Shown here: one piece after another, positions 23,247 through 36,500 of the stretch | How positions within the stretch are numbered: the first letter of the stretch is position 1 | How the letters are laid out: every line of letters begins with the position of its first letter | NCBI GenBank assembly: GCA_002633005.1 | Contig: NMRA01000670.1 | Coordinates: 101,843-165,842, forward strand | Origin: Phoronis australis | Lineage: Eukaryota; Phoronida; Phoronidae | DNA length: 64,000 nucleotides | Direction of reading: 5' to 3' | Notes under the pieces: generated by a model | Told to the model about the DNA's origin: nothing | Databases searched by the model: none | What the model saw: the letters and a program-made list of their open reading frames with translations, nothing else | Made by a program: the position numbers and the translations under genes

Positions 23247-26200
23247 TACCATAAACGTTCGGGTTAACGCCCATGCTCAGTTAACCGCCCACCCCCTACT
23301 TTAGGTGGATTTTCGATTTAACCACCCACTGCTCGGTTAACCGCCCCACTGCGATTTTTGAAGATTTCCAGTTAAGCGCCCACCTCTCGGTTAAGCACCC
23401 ACCTCTCGGTTAAGCGCCCATCCCCAATTTTTTAAGATTGAAGATTTAGCGCACAGTGTTAGGAAACGCGCGATTCCCGACTTTTAGATACAGATGATGA
23501 TCACAACGATGCTGGGCCTCCGGGACAGCCGTTTGGCAATGTGAATTAATACAAGCAACGAATTATTGTCCCGGGTCATGAACTTACTTCAAAATATAAT
23601 ACTTGAACGTTTTTATCATTTTATTTTCTTCCCATATTTGCAAAGTTTAAGAACCCCGCCGGCGTCAATACCTCCGCTTTCAGCGACGCTGTCTGCCACG
23701 ATGAGTTTCCGTCTGCAGTGCACTAGATAAAACATATTCGAAATAATCGGGCCAGAGAAATGTGACAATGGTTTTGCCAACCCTCCAAATTCTCTTTAAG
23801 GTGGGAAGCTCTCGTATTTTGAAGAATTAATTCCCATAACTCACGGAAAGATGTCATATTCTCCCTATTTTGATGAATGTTATTGCCAGGTTATCGAGGA
23901 TGTGTGGCGACCAATGGGACAGTGTGCCTCACTGGGTTACCGATTTGCTGCCCCTCGATTTTTGAGTTCAAAGGTTGGCAATACGTCACTGTATGTTTGC
24001 GTATCATCTTGAAGTAATAAAAAACTTCTTGTCAAATATTGTTTTTCGCGTATTGCATCTCAGTCAATCTGGTGTTAGCAGAAAATGTTGCTGGCTATTC
24101 CTTACTACAATTTCCTGCGTCGACCCCCACCTGACTGTGTGATATCGCTTCCATATTCCCTTTTTAGCCATCCAGAATAATTTTGTTTCTACATTGGCCA
24201 GTTTCTTTTGTGAAAATGGTTTCAGCTTGAACAAAATTCTTGCCATTCGAGCCTGAAATATCTACGACGCAGACTGAGTGAAAATTGTCGATAGCTGGTA
24301 GGATGTGTACGCTCACGGGCATGGCACACTCGGGCCTAGGGAACATCAAGCCGGAAAATATCCGATGTAGACTTGACATCGCAGTTTTGGGGGACACTGG
24401 AACGGAGGAATAACGTAAAGCACTGGGTCTTTCCTAACAACAGCTTAAAAGTACAGCGGCGAGGCGGTTTCTTTTACTTAGGACTGTCGCTGTTCTCTTT
24501 TGATGTGTGACTTTGTAGTGGTGCACGCACGTAAGTTCCCACACTGAGTGCATGTTATCTTGACACCAACACATGATTGACAGTAAGTAGGCCCTACGTG
24601 CGTGTTGAATACCGCCGCTATCTTTGGCACTTAATAACGAGACGCATATTGAAAGAAGCAGTTATATTACTTCACGGCCTTTCCAAGTCAAGATTGCCTG
24701 CTAGCCGGGACATTGCACGCAAACAGCAGGACCGACAAGTGACGCAGTGCAATAGTGTAGTTGATATTATAATAGGATATAATCTGGACATCTTGCATGT
24801 AAAATAAATCTGTTTCCACCACAAAGTTGGGTAAGGTGGACGTTTAAGAATGAATTGAAACATCGTTGTTAGACGTTTTATCACATATTTATGACATGGT
24901 TCGAAATTTTCTTCTCGATTGACGATTCTTGTCTTACTTCTTTGCCGAGCATGTTTCGCGCAACGGGAAGTGAAAATGTTATTGAGTCACGGAGTGTCGA
25001 CTATAAACATCCCAAACACAAAAACACCTGATTTAGTTTTTCAAACTTTATTACAACTAATTTTAAAACTGCTCTCTGACCCAGAACTTGAAACCTAGCA
25101 CTGGACTGTAACCTTGATGTCAGCTATGACCTCTGAAACACGTGAAGCTTGCACGCGCGCACTTTTGCAGTGTCCCCGCTTGCAATCCAAGTGGAGCGTT
25201 ACGTGGTCACTGGTCGTCTGCGCACTACAGTTCTAACAAACTAACAAGACTGCAGGATGGCATGGGTCTATTACTCAGCAATTTTGTAAATTTAATTGTG
25301 AATGATTAAACTGAGGGCAACAGAACTTTTGTTTGGATCATCCGCTGTTATGAAGTTTTTACCGTCATTTGGCGATGTGACAATAAAGCTCTTTGAAAAG
25401 TGCTACGCGTTCCGAGTACATGTGTCGTGTGGGGACTTAGATCACGAGGTAATATTAACCGCCCAAGGCGGTTGTCTGTCGTAGTAAGCGCCCATGTTCG
25501 GTTAACCGCCACCCTGGATTTCTTGAAATTTCACCTTTAAGCGCCCATGTCTGGTTAACCGCCCACCCCCGATTTTTTGGGTTTGCACATTGTGACCCAC
25601 CACGACAAAATGAGTCTTAAGTCAGAAACTCTATTTCCTGACAAGACTGCAAACAGTCGCTATCGGTTAAAATTAGGTCAATTTTTTATTGCAGATTATG
25701 ATTATTTATTCATTCTACTTCACAAAACAATACTTTAAAACAAGCAAACTTCATTTTAAACCTTATTTATTTCATTTTGAAAAACATCACCTTCTCCACG
25801 ACTGCATATCTTGTGAAATTTCCATCGAAAATTGCCGGTTTTCGTGTCCTCATTTACTCAGTTTTCCGATGACCCAATTCGCTCGTAAACACATCAACAG
25901 AAAGGTCAAACTCTGCTCATTATGCATGTAGTAAGTTCTTTGAGTTTTTCGTTCAATCATCAGTCGTTATTTCACTTTTTGCATTCGGGGTATATTCAAC
26001 AGAAGTGCCACTCACCAGTCTTTTAGCTAGCAACGACCTTTTAACCCAATGCATCGCTGACCTCATTCGCTAGAACTAGTTAAGTGGGCGTGAAACTGTG
26101 GGGTCGCGAGGTCACGGCATGTTTACAAGACAGTAAGATGGCTGGTCGCCATGTAGCTGATATCTCAGTGATTAACTCTTGCCTCTGACTGCCGTATCAA

Positions 26201-27210
26201 GATCAGCGAGAATTAACTGAACTCATCAAAGAGCACATTTGTTGATGGAGACAAGGAGGAAATTCATGACACCGACGAGTCGTCTGACGGCAGCAACTCC
26301 TCGCCAGATGAGATTCATGATCGACCCATCGCGAATACGGTTACGTTGGATTCCAAGTCGTTGGATTGGAACAAAGAGAACTTGAAAAAACAGTCCGGAT
26401 TAGCTTAATCGCACAACAATGTCTTGTATCTGCAAAGTCAGTGGATCGGGGTGCAAGCAGCTGAATATTACTGCAAGAGAGAACAATCTTCGATAGGGCT
26501 GAATCACTCAGTGAGAAGTCAAGGAAATCGTTGCTCTTCAGTCAGTGTCAGTGGACTTGGATAGGGATAAGTGATTGTCATTTTTTTCCAAATTATTCAC
26601 ACTATTGTAAAATTTTGAATTATTTTGAACGAAAGTCAGCCACGAATGTGTATTTTGTAATCTACAGGACTTCATTTTTATTGAACTTCTCCAAAATACA
26701 CTTTAACTACTTGTTTTACTTGCGGTAACCCCTCCTGCCACAAGTGGACTGACCCTGTATACATTAGCTGAGAAATTTATTGACCCAGTTCCAGCAACCC
26801 AACATGAATATCACTCCTTTTTGGCTGAGATTACATGATAAGGTCTATATTTTTTTCTAATTTTTGATTACTTATATTTGTTTATGTTGTTGTGTATACT
26901 AATAAGTCTGAAATGTAGCATTCAACTGCAGGTTGCTATGGAAATTTTAAAGACACTATCGGCACTTTTTGTCGGCCATTTTCCTTGACTTATGAAAGCT
27001 CTAAGTTTTCGCTTTCCCACAACTAGATTTGGCAATAACTCGGTCATTTGTGAAGATAAGGACATGTTTCATACCTCAAAATGATCAGAAAATACTGTAT
27101 TTTCATAAAAAATGACAATTAAAAAAATGACAAATCCCGACTTAAGACTCATTTTGTGGCGGTGGGTCACAATTTAGCCGCCCAGGACGTTAACCCGAAC
27201 GTTTACGGTA
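23247..27210. mobile_element. 3.96-kb inverted-repeat element with GGTTAAGCGCCC-type end repeats
   Basis: Terminal repeats are TACCATAAACGTTCGGGTTA at 23247 and the near-perfect complement ending at 27210. Inside the left end (23260-23440) are about six copies of a degenerate CTCGGTTAAGCGCCCACC motif. More copies in the same orientation are at 25450-25570. No transposase is recognised. The termini resemble the TAATAACCGCCC ends of the 11968-13350 family, which may hint at a shared transposase group. A second element is nested inside. Confidence 0.8.
25589..27173. mobile_element. Nested 1.6-kb inverted-repeat element
   Basis: Ends are ATTGTGACCCACCACGACAA at 25589 and the complement of ATTGTGACCCACCGCCACAA at 27173. 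The repeats run through AAATGAGTCTTAAGTC, about 35 bp. The interior has an acidic open frame near 26230-26409 (GDKEEIHDTDESSDGSNSSP), which could be the start of a lost transposase. It sits just inside the right end of the larger element. Confidence 0.78.
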
Positions 27211-27251
27211 GCACAATACAATTCCAATGAGTTTTTACAATATTGCCACAG

Positions 27252-27330
27252 GTGCAATTGTTGGAGGTGTCATAGGAGGTCTGGCTGCTCTGGTGTGTAT
27301 ACTCCTAGAAATTATTTACAGTAGCATCAG
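27252..27330 (+). pseudogene. Gene C: orphan transmembrane exon, paralogous to gene A exon 4
   Basis: Acceptor TTGCCACAG, then GAIVGGVIGGLAALVCILLE and IIYSSI, then donor ATCAG/GTTAAG. It has a phase 1 acceptor and phase 2 donor exactly as in gene A exon 4, and a similar GxIxGxxxGxxxA start. It lies 42 bp beyond a transposon end. No matching signal, SUEL or stalk exon is found upstream. It is either a degraded gene whose 5' half was lost or is in the gap, or an alternative 3' end for gene A (inference). Confidence 0.65.
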
Positions 27331-28655
27331 GTTAAGGTACATATAAGATTTATCAGCTAATAACAGATGTTTGACAATAGATGGCAGTACCTACAACAGC
27401 TAAAATGTCCTCAAATGGAATGTTTAAGGGAAAATTGCATTTTAAACAAGTCAACATCTCCTAATTAACCTATGACTTTGTTGTTGCTTCTTTACTTAAA
27501 CCTGATATTCAATAAGTATTTGCCTTTAGTGTTATGCAAGCGAGACTGATTTATAATAAAATCTCTCCAATTTAAGACATACATGATTACCAAAATTAAA
27601 TTTTTTCACTTTTCAAAGTTTCTTAAATTTTTGAACGTCCAAATCTTCTCACAAAAGTGTGATATATAACTTAAACAAGATATTTATTTGGTACAAGTTA
27701 TTTTTTATGAAAAAGGAAAAAGTAAAAGAAAATTGTCTGCTATACAGTGTCCTGAATGGATAAGATTCTAGCATAATTTGTTTTGTAAAATTGAAAAGAT
27801 TTGTAGTAGCTGGAGTTTTGAAAAACAAAAAAGTGCTAATTCGATGATATTAATAGTGATAAACTAATGTCAAGTACAACAATTTGCAACAGTATCACCA
27901 AGGACTGCTACATTCCCTAATGCATTCACAAACAACAATTACCAAGACTAAAAATAGACTTTTTGGGGGTGTTACCAACACACAGTAATTGCAGATTTAG
28001 TTTGACAAATATGCAATGTCTATTGATAACTGAAGTGGTTGTGCAACAAATACATTACTGGTAGTATAGTGAGGAGAAAGTGACTTCCAGCACAAGCCAT
28101 GAGGACATTACAATGGGAGGAAGGGGAGACAACTACAATGCCAAAGTAAACATTGGTCAAAATTAGTACCGTAGTTCTTCATTACCAAAGTATAACTTTA
28201 TAACTTATGCACTCTCATAATTGGATGTTTAGCCCTGGTCAATCATCAATTATGAAAAATTTGTCCGATTCCCATGACTAATATTAAGTTTCATATGACT
28301 CATCTCTTATTAATCTATTAACAACCAATTTTGGTTTCCGAACTAAGGAAATATGAAAGCAAAAGTGATTCTCAGTGGAATGAATACTTGTTTTGAAGGG
28401 TCCTTTTATTGTTAACACTTCATTCAGCAGTTTGGAATGCAGATTTCTATTTTCACAACGCAGACACATGCTTCAGTTTCGAAAGATGATGCTCAGTTGA
28501 AAATGCTCAATGACAGCATTCCATGACATCCACTGTGTGTGAATTAAGCAAGAGGAAAAAGAAATATACATGGCCAGACAAGTAGAAACTATTTAATGAA
28601 AAACATTACATTTAATTCTGCAACCTTACACATGGTGCAAGTGTATGTCACACAG

Positions 28656-28890
28656 TGATAATGGTAACAACAACACCATGTCACAGGATCACATAAGTAC
28701 CAACAACCAGGGTGTCACCACCAAACAACAGGCTTCAGGGACATAACAACATGGTGTGCCAACACCATCATCAACAACAGCTTGTGGTGATGAGGCACTC
28801 TATGAGACCCTAGACTGATCTAACAAAGATGGTCAAGTGTATGAAGCACTGCACAATGGACCTAAAGGGATTCCACTTATTACAAACCTC
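28656..28890 (+). pseudogene. Gene C: cytoplasmic tail exon broken by stops, two YxxL motifs
   Basis: An acceptor-like GTCACACAG at 28655 gives the phase-2 continuation of the exon at 27252 and reads S DNGNNNTMSQDHISTNNQG. It ends at TAA 28744-28746. In the same frame the sequence continues GDEALYETLD, TGA (28816-28818), SNKDGQVYEALHNGPKGIP. The two motifs YETL and YEAL are nine positions apart, close to ITAM spacing. Gene A has a matching DELYGFL motif near the start of its tail. Two stops in an otherwise continuous, low-complexity-free reading suggest a decayed signalling tail. Confidence 0.5.
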
Positions 28891-28899
28891 TTATTATAC

Positions 28900-30444
28900 T
28901 GGTTTTTGCAAAAATGTTTAAGCATTTGTAACAAGATTAACATAAAAGTGAATTGAAATCTTTTAACTGAAATGGTAAAGGGGTATTTGAATAGGCCTAT
29001 TGTTGCCAAATGATCCCCAGTCCTGAGAAGTTGACATAGGCCCTAAGGGCCCTTGTCAAGGAAGGGGTTTATTCAATTGGTTTAATCCAGAATTCTCAAA
29101 GCATGGACCTTCATCGTTAGCCAGGACTAATTATGAAAAACGATTCCAAAAAGCAGGGAATTCCCCAACCACTGGTGGGTTACCATGGAGCAGTAATTCA
29201 AGACAATTATAGAAGGCGTGGTCATAAATTTTGCAAGGATTTGACAATCTATCATAGCCAAAAAGATCAAACTGTATTTAATGTCAAAAAAAAAAAAAAA
29301 TTAATGTCATGACCACAAAATACCCAAGTATTTCCACCAAGTTGGGTTACCAAGGCGACAACTGAAACATGGGACACATGTACAGGATATTATGAGTGAA
29401 ATACACATTGGAATTATCAAGACCTTTTAAAGTATTCCTAGATATATCCTGCCTCCTACACAGATGTTAGCAAGCTGCTTTGTGTTAAAATTAAGACAAC
29501 ATTATGGGGTTCAAACTCAGCCTTCTAAACAAAACTTCAGGACACTGTAACATTCTGATCTGATAACAACAAAAATTACCACTTTATAACCAAAAAAATA
29601 TGGACTCACTCTCCCACAATAAATCAGGAATTTTTAGCAGATCACACAATCTTGTTTTCATAACACCAACAAGAAATCGTCACTTTTCAAAGCTTTAATT
29701 TCAACCCCAGCGGAGAAGTCGAGAATTCACATCCAGGTCACTTTCAAATGAAAACAAAAAGGCAGTGGGTACCAGAAGATATGTCAGCAACAATTGCACT
29801 TGAAGTAATACCTTATAATCATGGTTTATGACTATGAAATTGCTATTTAAAATTTTTTAAAAAAATTATCGGTCAGACTGTCAATATCTGACCCCAATAA
29901 AGCTATTTTGTTGAGTTCATCGGGTAGTAAGGGCATCATACTCCACGCCCCATCCAAGCTGTCTTTTTTTGAAAGGTCGCTAAATGACTACCCGGCTGGT
30001 CATCTACATATAATTTTTTTTCAGACTGCTCTAAATTTTAGAATGCTAATGTGACTTAAAGGAACTACATGTATGCAAGAATTTTGGAATTTGCTAAAAC
30101 TTGTTTCCTGGTACAAAAGCAGCATTGCACATTGATTTTTCAATTCAGTAAAATTTACAAACAGTGCGTGTTCAAAAAATAGGAACACTTCTACAACAGA
30201 AAGGCTAGCTTAAAAAGGCTATCCTAGATTGTATTGTTTACAAAAATAACATTCCTAGGTGAACAGGTAAGGTCAGTCAGCCAGTTCCAGTTTCAGAGAT
30301 GACACTGGCTTTGGGAATGTGACAAAAATTGGAGGTGACTTCAAATCCAGAAAAAGATGACTAAGTGATGCAGTCGTAACTTCATGAAATGAAGATCAGC
30401 AGACAACAGAGACAGGTTGAGGGAACATAAAACCCTCACAGGAC
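28900..30444. other. Intergenic, upstream of gene B
   Basis: AT-rich with a 14-base A run near 29287. No exon is supported. No TATA box stands out before 30445. Confidence 0.45.
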
Positions 30445-30517
30445 ATGGAGAACTTCAAACTGGCTACATGGGCAGTGCTTGCTACCATTGTACACCATTA
30501 TGTACAGGCAGAATCAG
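30445..30517 (+). CDS. Gene B exon 1, signal peptide
   Basis: Encodes MENFKLATWAVLATIVHHYV then QAES, with a cleavage-like QA end. It is followed by the donor ATCAG/GTAAGT in phase 1. Confidence 0.75.
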
Positions 30518-33500
30518 GTAAGTTGGGTGAATGGCATGTAGTGCTTGAATCTACTTACACAGGTGTTACGTTTTGTAAAGGTTTGCAATTTACGGAAACT
30601 AGAACTTGCAGTAGAAATGTGTTTGAAAACTTGATGACTTGACATTGCTTACATTAAGTATGACTTCAGCTTTTCATAACCATAAAGCCATGAAGAATAC
30701 TGTCTAAGAACAAACAAGTGAAGTGAACGATTCATGAGTTCATAATTTTACGGAGGTAACAACCTACGGTAGTTGAATACCATTTGAGAAAAACGCAGAT
30801 CACATCCACATAATGGGTACAGAGCGACATCTGACTGTCATTCAAAATCCAGTCCTAGAGAATACTAGTATCTAAACAACTAGAGAAATAAGTCAGAAAG
30901 GCAATAACAAAAAATGGTGAAAACCCCAAACCAACACTTTTTTAACAATAAATTAAGACAAACACCACCAATAAAGCAGAAATGCAGACCTGGGATGATA
31001 CCTGAGAGGGCAACATACCACCCTCCCCAGTTTGTGAAACTGCTACCAATCCCTCCCATGGCATTGCCCCAAACAATAAAATACATTAATAAGTTGTCAT
31101 TTAAAATACATGTAAAAACACTCATGTGTATAGTGACATTTATTAACATGAAACACTTTTACAGCTATTGTTGTCACCTTTGAGCCAGTGCAGACGGAGA
31201 GCTGCAAGCTCAGACAGTGGCCTCAAGAGCAAGATAGCACACATGACACAGGCCATGAAAATATGACAGCAACTGAATGTACTGGCCTAACTGTTTGAAC
31301 TTTGGACTCAAGTTGGTGGAAATTAGTGGGGGAAACTTTCACTAAACATATGCGGCTTCATTAGTAGGATCCTTACTCAGACTACACAGTAGTTAGCTGG
31401 TTTCCACTCAGTTTTTGTTACATTTTGAAGATCGTGCTGAAACTATCTTCTTGGTGTGACAGGACCCTAATCTTTTAAACTCAGACTTGTAATCTGTGAT
31501 ATTGATCTGTAATTCATGTTAAATATATGAGGACTCATTAAGTATTGTTTTAAGGCTACCAAATGAATGATAAAACCACGTAGTTTATACATGAAACCGG
31601 AAGTACAGTATTTATTTGCTGCGGGATTGACGTCAATACAAAATAGCGACTGCCATTGGCTAATAGAATTAAAAATACGAAAACTAAAATATATCAATAA
31701 TAATATAACATCTCCCTCTTTCAGACGACACACAAAGTCACATGACAACTATTTAGAATGTCTTTCAGTCTTTGAGAGTTCAAATAAAACGTTCGTATCA
31801 CCACAAAGTCTCTTGGAACACAAGTCTTTTAGAACACACTACTCACTTAAAGTAATTTCCTTAAGGTACACAAAAACACAAATTCTTTAGGAGGAGAGAT
31901 TACTAGCACTTCACTCCATTGTCACCATGGATTATTATATAGAATCCAGGCATTGTATAAACACAAACACACTAAATTGATTCGATCAGTCGATCAGGTC
32001 TTTTAACACAACGGCCTGAGCGACGAGGAGATCCCGGAGAGTGTGAAGTCATAGGCACTACACACTGTTTAGGAACAACACAAGTAGGTGGCGCATGAGA
32101 GGTGTCCTTCGATGACATGGTTGTTGCTGTAGGATCAGTTGTTATCGGTGGCATCTCCCTAAGATGACGGCGGTTCCTTCTACAACCCCCAGACTTAAAC
32201 TTAACTAGATATGATCCTGGCGTGCTCGCTTCACCGCGGACGTCACCCGGGTGAGAATTTGACACGTTTGACACGCTTTAAAAACGTGGAGTATTGGAAC
32301 GCCCTAAAAACGTGTCAAACGTGTAAAACATGGTGTGTCAAATGTGTAAAATGTAGAGTGTCCAACGTGTCAAGAACGTGTAATTTTCGTTCCAATACTC
32401 AGATAAGTGTGTAAAACGTGGCGATTCCCGGCTCGGTCCATCCTTTCTCATTATCTGTCTTGACTAAGGCTCTCCTTGTTGAAGCGGTTGAAGTTGGTTA
32501 TAAGACGTCGAAGATGTCGCCTTGTACTTCTGATCTTTGGCAAGGATCTGCTCTCGGTTTGGCCATACAGGCTCTAGTGTTGAGGATGGAACAGGTAGTG
32601 TAGTTCTCAAATGTCTTTCTACTGTGAGCTGTTATGGACTAGCTCCCGTTGCCGCAATCGGGGTGTCTCGGTAGACCATCAATTAGCAAGCCAGGGGTCA
32701 TCTTGGCTCAGCATTAAGTTTTAGCTGTTCGAACTCTGCATCCCTGTTGGAATTAGGAAGATAAGGACTGGAGGTGACATGACGAAAAATGTATTTAGAT
32801 GCAAACTCTCTGAACTCCGCGGACGTAAATTGTGGACCATTGTCAGATACGACCTCGGTTGGGACACCGAATCGAGCAAATACGTCTTTCATGCAGCAGA
32901 TGACGGCTGTAGCGTTTGTTGAACTGAGGGTGAGAATCTCTATCCAACATGAGTAGTTGTCACACATCACTAGGTAGTTCTTGCTTTTGAAGAAGAACAA
33001 ATCAACCCCGAGTCGCTGCCATGGACCCTGAGGCAATGGAGTTGTCATATGAGGTTCACGCTTTTGGGTTGGCTTCTTCGCTGTACAGTGACTACACAAT
33101 TTAACAGTCCTCTTTATATCATTGGTGATACCAGGCCACCACACACCTAGCTGTGCTCTCTCGAGACACTTTGTCACTCCCTGATGGCCGTCATTGATTC
33201 TGTCAAGTATTTCTGGTCTCATACCATGGAGAACAACGATGCACATGTGCATATAGACTCTTCGAGCTTTCAGGAACATCTCTTTCATACTTCGACCAAC
33301 CAGTTAGGGTGTACACGATGGCTGACCTCAGTACTGGATCATCAGACGTTGCTTTACGAATGTTCATCTTCTTGTCGTGTGTAACTGGCAGGCTTGACTC
33401 AATTTACTGTAAATGTAGTTGAACATCTTGGTCAGTTGAAGAATCTTTTAGGGTGAGAGGGCTTCTTGATAACGCATCAGACACGTGCATATCCTTTCCT

Positions 33501-36500
33501 GGGACAATGTGTCGCTGTGGCACCATATCTCATCAGTCTCATTAAAAGCCTCTGGCAGCATAGTTGTACTTCAACCAGGCTATTGGAGTTGATAAGAGGG
33601 ACAAGAGGCTTGTGGTCGGTATATATTGTGACATTGCTGTGCCCACAGATATTGCGTTCAAACTTTTCGCATGCCCACACACTCGCCCAACATTCTTTCT
33701 CAAACTGGGCATACTTCTGTTCACTCTGTGTGAGGGTGCGAGAACAAAAGGCTATTGGCTTAAGAGTGCTGTCCTGCTGCTGTAACAACACACCACCCAG
33801 GCCATAAGAACTGGCATCAGCGCATACAATAATTGGCTTTGTCACATCACTGTAAGACAAGACGGGAGTTGATGCAATAAGCCGTTTCGTCCCTTTAAAT
33901 GCTTCTTCTTGGGGCGCATCCCAAGTCCATTGGCGGTCTGACTTCAATAGATCATTTAGTGGACTGGTGACAGAGTTGAGGTCAGGTAGACATGAACCAA
34001 GGTAGTGTACCATTCCCATGAGCTGACGAACTTGAGTGACTGACTTGGGCAGCTGCATGGCTGTAACTTTGCCTGGGTCGGCCCGTATTCCATTCTTACT
34101 GAATAGGTGACCTTAGGAACTTCAGCTCTTCTTTCCTGTACAAGCATTTATCTTTATTAAGCTTCAGGCCAGCTCGGTGAAGGGTTTCAAGGATCTTTGA
34201 CAACCTAGCGTCGTGTTCGGCAGCATTCGCACCATACACCAAGATATTGTCCATATACACAAACATGCCGTCCAGGCCCTCTAGCACTTCTTGCATTTTC
34301 CTCATGAAGATTTCAGGGGCAGAGGTGATGCCGAATCGAAGACGACAAGAAACGATAATGCACAAAAGGGGTAATGAAATTAATTTTAGTCCTGGCTCTC
34401 TTCTGCTAGAGGGATCTGGTAGAAACCACTCGGTGCGTCAAGACATGAGAAAATTGTTGCTCCCACGAGTTTCGAAGTCACATCCTCTAGGATTGGCAGG
34501 ACGAATCTTTCTGGTTGGATGTTCACATTCAACTTCTTTAGATCGACACAGAATCTGACTTTGCCCGTTTCTTTCAAGACAGTTACCATCGGGGCACACC
34601 ATGGCGTAGGTTACAACCTTGATGATTCCAAGTTTGGTAAGACGGTGAATCTCCTCTTTCACGTTCTTCTCAAGTGGAAACGGAATACGTCGAGCTACGT
34701 TTAGGGCATATGGCTGGGCATTCTCCTTCAGGGATATCTTGAATGGGTCAGTATTGAGAAGTTCTATATCTTCAGTAACTCGAACGATAAGGTTCATCTG
34801 ACTGGCCACTCCCCGGCAAAGAAGACTTTCAACTTTTCCATCAACCACCATCACACGAAAATGATAATTCTGTCCCTTGAACACAGTTCTTGGGACGAAC
34901 TGTCCTTGACAACTAAGAGGACCGCCAGGGCTTGACAGCTTTTAGTCTTGATATCTTTCAGAGGAGGTCTTGACTTCATCTGGAGATACTGGGAGTACGA
35001 CGTGATGGACACATCAGCACTGGTGTCTATACTGAATGCTTCTGAAGAGTTGCCCAAGGTGAGAGTCACCTTCCAAGCGGGGTCGTTATCATCACAGCTT
35101 AAGACGCCTAGGAAGTAGTCAACATTTACTGCACCACAGAACTGATCAGCCTGTTGGTCGTCCTCCTCTTCGTAAACTTCATTTACTTTGTTCTTACGGC
35201 ATACGGAGGCGAAGTGACCCTTTTTCGAACAGAACCGACATATTTTCCTTCTGGCAGGGCAGGCTTCAGGCCCAGGGGATCTATGGACGTAACCACAATT
35301 AGGGCATTCCTTCTTCCCCGACTGGTCTCCACTAGATTGCTTGGAGTTGGATTGGCTCTGACGCTGGTGTGATGATTTCTTGGGCGATTTTTTTTTCTGA
35401 CTTTTACCCCCTTTTTTCACAAAACTGACAGATCCACCTTCACTCTGGTTAGACTGGACAAGTTCTTTGTAAAGAGCAGTGTCTATGGCCTTTGAAAGTG
35501 TCATGTTTTCCTGTTCCATTTGAAGATCACGCGACAATTCTTTGTCGGTCATCCCTGAGACAAGACGGTCTCGAATATGCTCATCTTCTTTTTCGCCGAA
35601 ATTACAATGAGCTGCTAGTTAATGTAGACTTCTAACAAATCTTTCAACTGACTCACCCTGCTGTTGGCTACGTTGATAAAATTTTGTTCTCTCATGGATA
35701 TTTTTTTTTGCGTGGAACAAAATAGCCCTCGAATTTCTGCAGAACCGTATTGAAATCGTCTTTTGGATCTGGTGGATTTGGCACCTCCTCTGTTGGAACA
35801 GATGTTTCAAATTTGAATGACTTGAAGATGTGTTCGGCTGGACGACCCATCGTATACACAAGTGCAGAGACTTGTACATCACCTCCTTCATCCCTGATTT
35901 TCTCTAGAATGTAATATCGCATAAACCTGGTTTTCCGGTCTGGCCATGATGACGATGGTTTCGAGAAATCAAATGCACACACACGCGCATGCGCACGCGC
36001 ACGCACACGCGCACGCGCACGCGCACGCACACACACACACACACAGATTGACAGTATACAGTTATACAGTAGTAGTAGATATTGACAGTTCACGAACGAG
36101 CTAGTCTATAGATTTGACGATCAGTGACACGGACAGTAATGACACAAATTTGACTTGACTGATGTGATGACTTGACTTTAAGACTTGACAAGGAAACAGG
36201 AGTCGATCCCACCTTTCCAGTTATCACTTTTGTGCCGACTGACATGCAGGGAATGCTCAATTGACGATATGACAGCTGTGTACGTAGACAATGTGGTCAC
36301 AACAAGCGATGATTTCATCCACAAAAATCTACCTTTTCATTCGACCATCCACCTTCAAACTATAGACCTAACTGTTCTCTGAGGCTTTATCTTTCGTTTT
36401 CAGTGATTTTCATTTAGTATTTCGAAGCATCCAACTCCTGACACCATGTTTTAAGGCTGCCAAATGAATGATGATAAAACAACGTAGTTTACATGAAACT

